From Bryobacterales bacterium (GTDB taxonomy: Bacteria > Acidobacteriota > Terriglobia > Bryobacterales > Bryobacteraceae): a stretch of DNA of 11,095 bases. The stretch lies in contig PKYZ01000641.1 of NCBI GenBank assembly GCA_003132865.1, positions 1 through 11,095 of the forward strand. Direction: 5' to 3'. Below, in pieces: positions 7,291-11,095 of this stretch (positions within the stretch are counted from its first letter, which is position 1; every line of letters begins with the position of its first letter). Under the pieces are notes generated by a model that was not told the DNA's origin, ran no database searches, and saw only the letters and a list, made by a program, of their open reading frames with translations. A program made the translations under genes and the position numbers.

Positions 7291-7908
7291 ATGCATACCG
7301 GACCCGGTTTGACGCATCCTATAAAGGTGAGGCATTTCCTACACTTGGCGATCGCCGGCGCAGCTCTGTTCGTGCCGTCCCGAAGTGATGCGCAGATCGC
7401 GCAAGACCCTGCCGCGGCAAGTGGACCTGTCACCGTCGCGCAAGAATAGTTGCGAGCGCGGCTACCGGTGGCGAGTCGCAGGCCACCAACACGGATCCCA
7501 AGTATGGAGTGGGCAGCCTGGCCATGGCGAAGCCCTTCGGCGCCGCGACAGTCGATAACGTCACCCAGGACTTCTTCAGCGATTTGGTTGATGGCGTCCG
7601 TGTTACACGAAGACACCAAGTACCGTCGGAGGGGCGAGCAGCACGGCTTCCGGTCGCGCGTGGGATATGCCATCAGCCGGGCTGCGGTAACGCGAACGGA
7701 CACGGGCGCGAGCACCGTCAATTGGTCGAATTTTGCGGGTACGGCCTTGAGCGTGGGCCTTTCGAACGCGTACTACCCGGTTCACAGCCGGAACCTAAAC
7801 GACACGGCGATCAACTGGGGGACCAGCGCGGCGGGCACGGGATTCGGCAACCTGTTTCCGGAATTCCTGCCGGACGGTAAGGGCTGGCTCAAACGCCATC
7901 ACCGCTAA
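7291..7908 (+). pseudogene. Frameshifted secreted protein of a conserved acidobacterial-type family
   Basis: Three frames read in succession give one plausible secreted protein. Frame A from ATG 7291 (or GTG 7327) encodes a signal peptide (RHFLHLAIAGAALFV...SRSDAQ) and stops at 7447-7449. Frame B, open from about 7440, continues as ATNTDPKYGVGSLAMAKPFG and DNVTQDFFSDL. At 7584-7590 (ttg-g-ttg) one extra G shifts it; removing it joins SDL to LMASVLHEDTKYRRRG in frame C. Frame C runs through TRTDTGASTVNWSNFAG, GLSNAYYPVHSR and INWGTSAAGTGFGNLFPEFLPD to the stop at 7906-7908. LHED.KY...G, the TRTD.G stretch, SN.YYP, and an ending in a (K/P)EF.PD stretch are features I recall from an uncharacterised protein family common in Acidobacteria. 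Function unknown. Sequencing errors could also explain the two shifts. Confidence 0.7.
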
Positions 7909-7909
7909 G

Positions 7910-7949
7910 GTGGGGCAGGCCTTCAACCTGCCAGGACTCTACCACGGCC
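7910..7949 (+). repeat. Short GTGGGGCA-type repeat remnant
   Basis: The sequence begins GTGGGGCAGG two bases after the pseudogene stop and contains a hairpin, GGCAGG (7914-7919) with CCTGCC (7927-7932), followed by AGGACT (7933-7938) and CTACCAC. It shares the terminal GTGGGGCA and the internal AGGACT block with the 106-bp element at 5732-5837, so it is probably a shorter or degraded member of the same repeat family. It could serve as a weak terminator. Confidence 0.55.
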
Positions 7950-8198
7950 GGTTAGTTAGTTCATCTGGCCGACGGGGTCCCCAGATCTCCCGCGTGATCG
8001 GTGACAGCTTCCGGCGCGCCGCCGTTCGAGCGCCGGATTCAAGAGTCAGACAGATCCACGCGGCGGCCCAGGATCGCCCGGACGCCTTATTTGGCCGTTT
8101 TCGGTCCGGGTATTCAGTGGCATACATGCGGATTCGCAGGCTGGCTGGGTGAGCGGGCGAAGGGCCTCGCCGCGTGCGCCGCAGCGCCGCACGCGACG
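7950..8198. other. Intergenic stretch without recognisable genes
   Basis: No frame here gives a convincing protein; translations are arginine-rich and lack motifs. A direct GTTAGTTAGTT lies just inside the left end. A slightly AT-richer patch around 8088-8128 could hold promoter elements, but no well-spaced pair of boxes stands out. Together with the flanking repeats this looks like decayed accessory DNA. Confidence 0.4.
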
Positions 8199-8240
8199 CC
8201 CTAATCCCCAGTCCCCAGCCCCTAGCCCGCAGCCCCGCTA
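8199..8240 (+). repeat. Heptanucleotide tandem repeat, CCCCAGT-like (six units)
   Basis: Six head-to-tail 7-base units can be read: ccctaat, ccccagt, ccccagc, ccctagc, ccgcagc and a degenerate ccccgct. The consensus CCCCAG(T/C) closely resembles the cyanobacterial STRR heptamers (CCCCA[A/G]T). The array ends ten bases before the ATG of the small gene at 8251. Confidence 0.65.
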
Positions 8241-8244
8241 GAAT
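8239..8244 (+). promoter_or_regulatory. Possible -10 box upstream of the small membrane protein gene
   Basis: TAGAAT matches the vegetative -10 consensus at four to five positions and lies six bases before the ATG at 8251, which would give a leaderless transcript. No matching -35 box is visible in the heptamer repeat upstream, so support is weak. Confidence 0.25.
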
Positions 8245-8250
8245 GAAGAC

Positions 8251-8484
8251 ATGGGTGATCGTCTGCTCCAGCTCTTGGATTTCTTCCTCGAGCGTCCCCC
8301 GCTCACGGGCGCTTTGGTCTGCGGCGCGCTGTATCTGCTGAAGCGCTCGCGCAAGCCCCACTTGAGCGCAGCGGAGCGGCAGCATGCCGTGGATCTTTCC
8401 GAGGCGCAGCGCACTTACGCCGAGAAGATGTACGATCCCCCCACCGATGAGGAGCAGGCCGCCGCGCCGCAGCCGCGCAAGTGA
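8251..8484 (+). CDS. Small single-pass membrane protein of unknown function
   Basis: A 77-residue protein I do not recognise. The N-terminal half is hydrophobic (LLQLLDFFLERPPLTGALVCGALYLL, residues 5-30) and could form one membrane-spanning or membrane-associated helix. It is followed by a basic KRSRK stretch (31-35), an amphipathic charged helix (SAAERQHAVDLSEAQRTYAEKM) and an acidic, Pro/Ala-rich tail. The positive-inside rule would place the C-terminus in the cytoplasm. The codon pattern (G/C at third positions) supports coding on this strand better than the overlapping antisense frame. A weak GAAG precedes the start. Its stop codon directly abuts the stop of clpS on the other strand. No function can be assigned. 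Confidence 0.6.
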   Translation: MGDRLLQLLDFFLERPPLTGALVCGALYLLKRSRKPHLSAAERQHAVDLSEAQRTYAEKMYDPPTDEEQAAAPQPRK

Positions 8485-8805
8485 TCAGCCGGCCGGCTCG
8501 ATAATGGCCGACATGGAGCCTGCGCAACGCGGCAAACGCGGGTCGGGGCCGTACGCGTGGATCTGATCGCGCGCGAACTCGGCTTGCGGGCGCTCGCACG
8601 TGATGATCACCGTGCGCCCGCAGCGGTCCACCTCTTCGGCATGCCGGAAGGCTTCCTCCAGCGTGAAGATGAAGAGCATCTGCAGCATCTCGACAACGTA
8701 GTCGTAGCTGTGATCGTTATCGTCGAGCAAGACGACGTTGTACAAGGGAAGGAGCGCTTCCCGTTCGGCGATTCGGGTCTCCGGAGCAACCGTGGTTTTC
8801 GGCAT
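8485..8805 (-). CDS. clpS: ClpS-type ATP-dependent Clp protease adaptor, divergent pocket
   Basis: A 106-residue ClpS-family adaptor. Canonical ClpS binds the ClpA/ClpC N-domain and delivers N-degron substrates to ClpP. The core [20 protein letters not shown] (22-41) aligns with the E. coli segment [33 protein letters not shown] (57-69) aligns with the following helix-strand, and the C-terminus reads [17 protein letters not shown]. In the N-degron pocket, E. coli Asn34 aligns with Asp28, Asp35 with Asp29, and His66 with Asp60. The ending [11 protein letters not shown] differs from the classical TLEKA end. I recall such ClpS-like proteins from planctomycetes and acidobacteria, and their substrate preference may differ. 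The gene is 49 bp behind the sugar transferase gene on the same strand and may share its transcript. Family assignment is strong; N-end-rule function is uncertain. Confidence 0.88.
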   Translation of the reverse strand: [106 protein letters not shown]

Positions 8806-8854
8806 GGCCCGCTACGAATTAGTATGCCATGCCGGGACGCCCGCGGAAAGAGTG

Positions 8855-10207
8855 TCAGGCGGCGGCGAGCAGCAAATCGCGCAGGGTATGCACCAGGACG
8901 TGGGCGTCCAGCCCGCGCGAGAAGTGCTTCAGGTAATAGAAATCGTATTCCAGGCGGCGCAGCGTATCTTCGGGCTGGTCCCGCGGCGTGTTCATCTGGG
9001 CCCAACCGGTGATCCCCGGCTTCACCCCGTAGCGCTGGCGGTAAAACGGAATCCGCTCGCTCAGGACGTCCGCGAACTCGGTCCGCTCCGCGCGCGGTCC
9101 AACGAAACAGATGTCCCCGCGCAGCACGTTCCACAGGTGCGGCAGCGCGTGCAGGCGCCAGCGCGCCACGAACCGTTGCGCGCCATTCCGGCCGGCGTCG
9201 TCGGCGCCCGCCAGGCGGAAGCTGTAAAGGTGGAATGACTGGCCGCCCAGGCCCATGCATTTCTGCCGGCTCAATAGCGGACCGTGCGACGAGAGTTTCA
9301 GCAGCACCGCGGCCAGCAACAGCAGCGGCGCCGAGAGAATGGTCAAGATCAATGCCAGCAACCAGTGGCCCAGCGTCTGGTAGACCAGCCACTGCGCGCG
9401 CGGACGGAACGCCCCGGAGAGGAGCATTTCCGAGGGACGCAACTCGCCCAGCAGGACGCGCCCGCATAACTGCTCGTAGGCGGTGGAAGCCTCGTCGATG
9501 GCCATTCCGCTGTAGCGCAATTGCAACAAATCCGCGATGGGCACTTGACCGCGGCGTTCGGCGAAGCCCACCACGATGCGGTCGGGCGTGACCTCGGCCG
9601 CGATCCGCTGCAGGGCGCTCAGAGGTCCGAGCAACTTGCCGGCCTCAGGCGGCGCGGCCGGCGCGTCACCGTCATCCACATAGCCGATTACCTGCAGGCC
9701 GAGTTCCGGGTGGGCGCCGATATGGCCGGCCATTTCCAGCACCATGGGGCACATGCCCACCAACAGGATCCGCTGGGCACCAACAACGCGCAGCACGAAA
9801 ACGCTGTAGGCCACCCGCCAGGCGAACAGCGCCACCACCAGCACGGCGCAGGTGGGGACCATCAGGCGCAGCGGCAGCCGGAAACCGTCGTGCACGTAGC
9901 CCAGGAAGCCTTGCGCCAGCAGCGCGATCCCCATCACCAGAGAGAGCTGCTGGATCAGGAGCCCGCGCGACTTCACATAGACGTTGGTGTACAGATCCTC
10001 GAAGTACAAACCGAACAGGATGCTGGCGCCCGCCAGGGCGATGCGCAGCAGGCCGTTGTCGGCGAACAGAAACACCGTGGGGTCGACGGGCACAATCAGG
10101 AATGTGACCACCAGGAAGCAGGCCGCGATCAGCAGGATTTCGGAGAAGAGCAGGGCCAGCGCGCCAACGGGTACGAAGACTCGGGATAAACGGTTCATCA
10201 AGTTCAC
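8855..10207 (-). CDS. Polyprenyl glycosylphosphotransferase-like sugar transferase (EpsB2/WcaJ type), catalytic dyad missing
   Basis: A 450-residue membrane protein with the WcaJ/EpsB2 architecture. Four to five N-terminal membrane helices precede a CoA-binding-like domain (RILLVGMCPMVLEMAGHIG ... VIGYVDDGD, about 146-181), a further helix (about 281-303) and the C-terminal bacterial sugar transferase domain. Family members move a sugar-1-phosphate from a nucleotide sugar to undecaprenyl phosphate to begin exopolysaccharide synthesis. Retained motifs are LWNVLRGD (358-365), VGPR (369-372) and GVKPGITGWAQ (394-404). The normal YKFRSM reads LYSFRLA (327-333), and the normal SLDELPQLW reads RLHALPHLW. 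The catalytic Asp-Glu pair is therefore His353-Ala354 and the conserved Lys is Ser329. It is probably inactive as a transferase or has changed role. The start is GTG 10207, or ATG 10198 three codons later. Confidence 0.85.
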   Translation of the reverse strand: MNLMNRLSRVFVPVGALALLFSEILLIAACFLVVTFLIVPVDPTVFLFADNGLLRIALAGASILFGLYFEDLYTNVYVKSRGLLIQQLSLVMGIALLAQGFLGYVHDGFRLPLRLMVPTCAVLVVALFAWRVAYSVFVLRVVGAQRILLVGMCPMVLEMAGHIGAHPELGLQVIGYVDDGDAPAAPPEAGKLLGPLSALQRIAAEVTPDRIVVGFAERRGQVPIADLLQLRYSGMAIDEASTAYEQLCGRVLLGELRPSEMLLSGAFRPRAQWLVYQTLGHWLLALILTILSAPLLLLAAVLLKLSSHGPLLSRQKCMGLGGQSFHLYSFRLAGADDAGRNGAQRFVARWRLHALPHLWNVLRGDICFVGPRAERTEFADVLSERIPFYRQRYGVKPGITGWAQMNTPRDQPEDTLRRLEYDFYYLKHFSRGLDAHVLVHTLRDLLLAAA

Positions 10208-10218
10208 TTAACAAAGCT

Positions 10219-10290
10219 GCTCCCTCACGGTCGCGGCTCGGTAGCATTGCTGAGCCGGGCCCAGAGGGCACCCCGTCAGGGAGCGGTTTC
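10219..10290 (+). repeat. REP-like composite palindrome downstream of iscA
   Basis: The outer arms are GCTCCCTCACG (10219-10229) and CGTCAGGGAGC (10274-10284), complementary with one mismatch. An inner stem pairs CGGCTC (10234-10239) with GAGCCG (10252-10257), with AGCA/TGCT continuing it towards the loop. Its right part, 10274-10290, is an exact inverted copy of 1394-1410, and 10258-10274 is an exact inverted copy of 5753-5769. It fills most of the gap between the leftward iscA stop and the sugar transferase start. In the iscA transcript it could fold into a terminator-like structure, though no U-tract follows. Confidence 0.7.
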
Positions 10291-10298
10291 GGAATCCC

Positions 10299-10622
10299 TC
10301 ACTGCGTGGAAAACGACGTCCCGCAACTGCAAGTCTTCTGCGCATTCGGATTATCGATCGTAAATCCGGATTGAATCAGCGATTCTTTATAATCCAGCGT
10401 TATTCCCTCCAGATAGACGAAGCTCTTCGGATCGATCAGTACCTTCGCGTCGCCGCACCCGAACACATGATCGCTGGCGCGTTCCTTCGTCTCGAGCTTG
10501 AACAAATACGACAGTCCCGAACAGCCGCCCCCCTGCACCGCCAGCCGCAGCCCGCCGCTAACGCCTTCCTTGGCGAGTAGCTGCCGTATCCGCTCCAACG
10601 CTTTCTCCGTTACTTGAACCAT
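10299..10622 (-). CDS. iscA: A-type Fe-S cluster carrier protein (IscA/ErpA/HesB family)
   Basis: A 107-residue soluble A-type carrier that receives Fe-S clusters or iron and passes them to apoproteins. The three family cysteines are present: Cys34 in GGGCSGLSY, and Cys98 and Cys100 in TCSCGTSFS. The stretches [13 protein letters not shown] and [13 protein letters not shown] match the family, and the length is typical. An additional Cys56 in FGCGDAK is not part of the standard ligand set. The ATG at 10622 overlaps the end of iscS by 13 bp and has a strong Shine-Dalgarno (AGGGGG) inside the last iscS codons. The two genes are therefore in one operon and probably translationally coupled. The symbol could equally be erpA or sufA; the iscS neighbour favours iscA. 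Confidence 0.9.
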   Translation of the reverse strand: MVQVTEKALERIRQLLAKEGVSGGLRLAVQGGGCSGLSYLFKLETKERASDHVFGCGDAKVLIDPKSFVYLEGITLDYKESLIQSGFTIDNPNAQKTCSCGTSFSTQ

Positions 10623-11095
10623 TTTTCCCCCTTAGCCATGTCATACAATGGCGAAAGCTCCCGCAGGCTCTTCACCGCTTCTATCGCGCTCGCCGCCGCG
10701 TAGTCCACTTCCTCTTCGGTATTGAACCGCCCCAGCCCGAAGCGGATGGAAGTGCGCGCCGCATCGTCCGCGACCCCCATGGCCCTGAGTACATAGCTCG
10801 GTTCCATGGTAGCGGACGTGCATGCCGATCCGCTCGATACCGCCACGCCGCTCATCGCCATCATCAGCGATTCGGCTTCCACGTACGCGAAGCTCATGTT
10901 GAGGTTATGCGGCAGGCGATGCTCCATGCTGCCGTTGATGGACACCTCCTCCAGCTCCGCCTCCAGCTTTGCGCGCAAGCGGTCGCGCAGCCGCCGCAGC
11001 CGCGCGCTCTCCTCGTCCATTTCCCGCCCGCAGATGGCGCAAGCCTCGCCCAGACCCACGATGCCCGGCACGTTCAGCGTGCCCGACCGCATGCC
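10610..11095 (-). CDS. iscS: Cysteine desulfurase, C-terminal part (5' end outside window)
   Basis: The C-terminal 161 residues or so of a PLP-dependent cysteine desulfurase of the IscS/NifS class. The enzyme takes sulfur from cysteine as a persulfide for Fe-S cluster assembly and other thiolation routes. The visible part begins at [14 protein letters not shown], close to the end of the PLP domain. It includes the active-site cysteine loop [21 protein letters not shown], which matches the IscS form of the loop around E. coli Cys328, and continues with [20 protein letters not shown]. The frame stays open to the window edge, so about 240 residues including the PLP lysine lie outside. The C-terminus ends EKWFK and overlaps iscA. 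No iscU-type scaffold gene separates iscS from iscA here. Confidence 0.93.
   Translation of the reverse strand, partial: GMRSGTLNVPGIVGLGEACAICGREMDEESARLRRLRDRLRAKLEAELEEVSINGSMEHRLPHNLNMSFAYVEAESLMMAMSGVAVSSGSACTSATMEPSYVLRAMGVADDAARTSIRFGLGRFNTEEEVDYAAASAIEAVKSLRELSPLYDMAKGEKWFK

Noticed and set aside
7939..8385. Minus-strand open frame of 148 codons opposite the small membrane protein
   Set aside because: Its first 45 codons look helical, but the rest is Arg-rich and crosses the heptamer repeat. The plus-strand frame has a better hydrophobic-basic-acidic layout. Some doubt remains.
10219..10290. Possible attenuator, riboswitch or intrinsic terminator
   Set aside because: The fold is strong but has no U-tract, and parts recur elsewhere in the window, so a dispersed repeat explains it better. 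A secondary terminator role is still possible.
1..11095. CRISPR array, tRNA, rRNA or transposase gene
   Set aside because: I looked for regularly spaced direct repeats, tRNA-like T-arm sequences, rRNA signatures and transposase motifs and saw none.

Overview
The window is GC-rich (by eye well over 60% G+C), densely coded and has no RNA genes. Its gene content and small interspersed repeats look like an Acidobacteriota genome, probably of the Bryobacterales / Candidatus Solibacter type. That assignment is inference. It rests on a conserved acidobacterial-style secreted protein family (here a pseudogene), an EpsB2-type polyprenyl glycosylphosphotransferase, a planctomycete/acidobacterial-type ClpS, and REP-like palindromes of a kind I associate with that group.

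Layout. (1) 3-3000, plus strand: two tandem, closely related GT-C-type membrane glycosyltransferase genes, the first cut by the window edge. (2) 2985-3979, minus strand: a class I SAM methyltransferase, preceded by a truncated methyltransferase remnant that holds only motif I. (3) 3980-4295: a non-coding divergent region with a good promoter and an inverted repeat at the next start codon. (4) 4296-7290, plus strand: a lipase-maturation-factor-family membrane protein whose 3' end has absorbed a 106-bp palindromic repeat element, overlapping a CrtI/phytoene-desaturase-like FAD oxidoreductase. (5) 7291-7908: a secreted-protein pseudogene with two frameshifts. (6) 7910-8250: repeat remnants, an unassigned stretch, and a heptanucleotide tandem repeat resembling cyanobacterial STRRs. 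(7) 8251-8484: a small membrane-anchored protein, convergent and stop-to-stop with (8) clpS on the minus strand, which lies behind a sugar transferase gene (8855-10207). (9) 10299-11095, minus strand: iscA and the 3' part of iscS, overlapping in an operon.

How it fits together. The GT-C enzymes, the methyltransferases and the polyprenyl glycosylphosphotransferase-like protein suggest cell-envelope or exopolysaccharide work, but they do not form one operon. The iscS-iscA pair (Fe-S cluster assembly) and ClpS (protein turnover) are housekeeping. I see no clear new defence or mobile system. The observations most worth following up are the loss of the catalytic Asp-Glu dyad in the sugar transferase, the repeat element captured as a C-terminal coding tail, the modular repeat family located at gene 3' ends, the two-frameshift pseudogene, and the mosaic divergence of the tandem GT-C pair.
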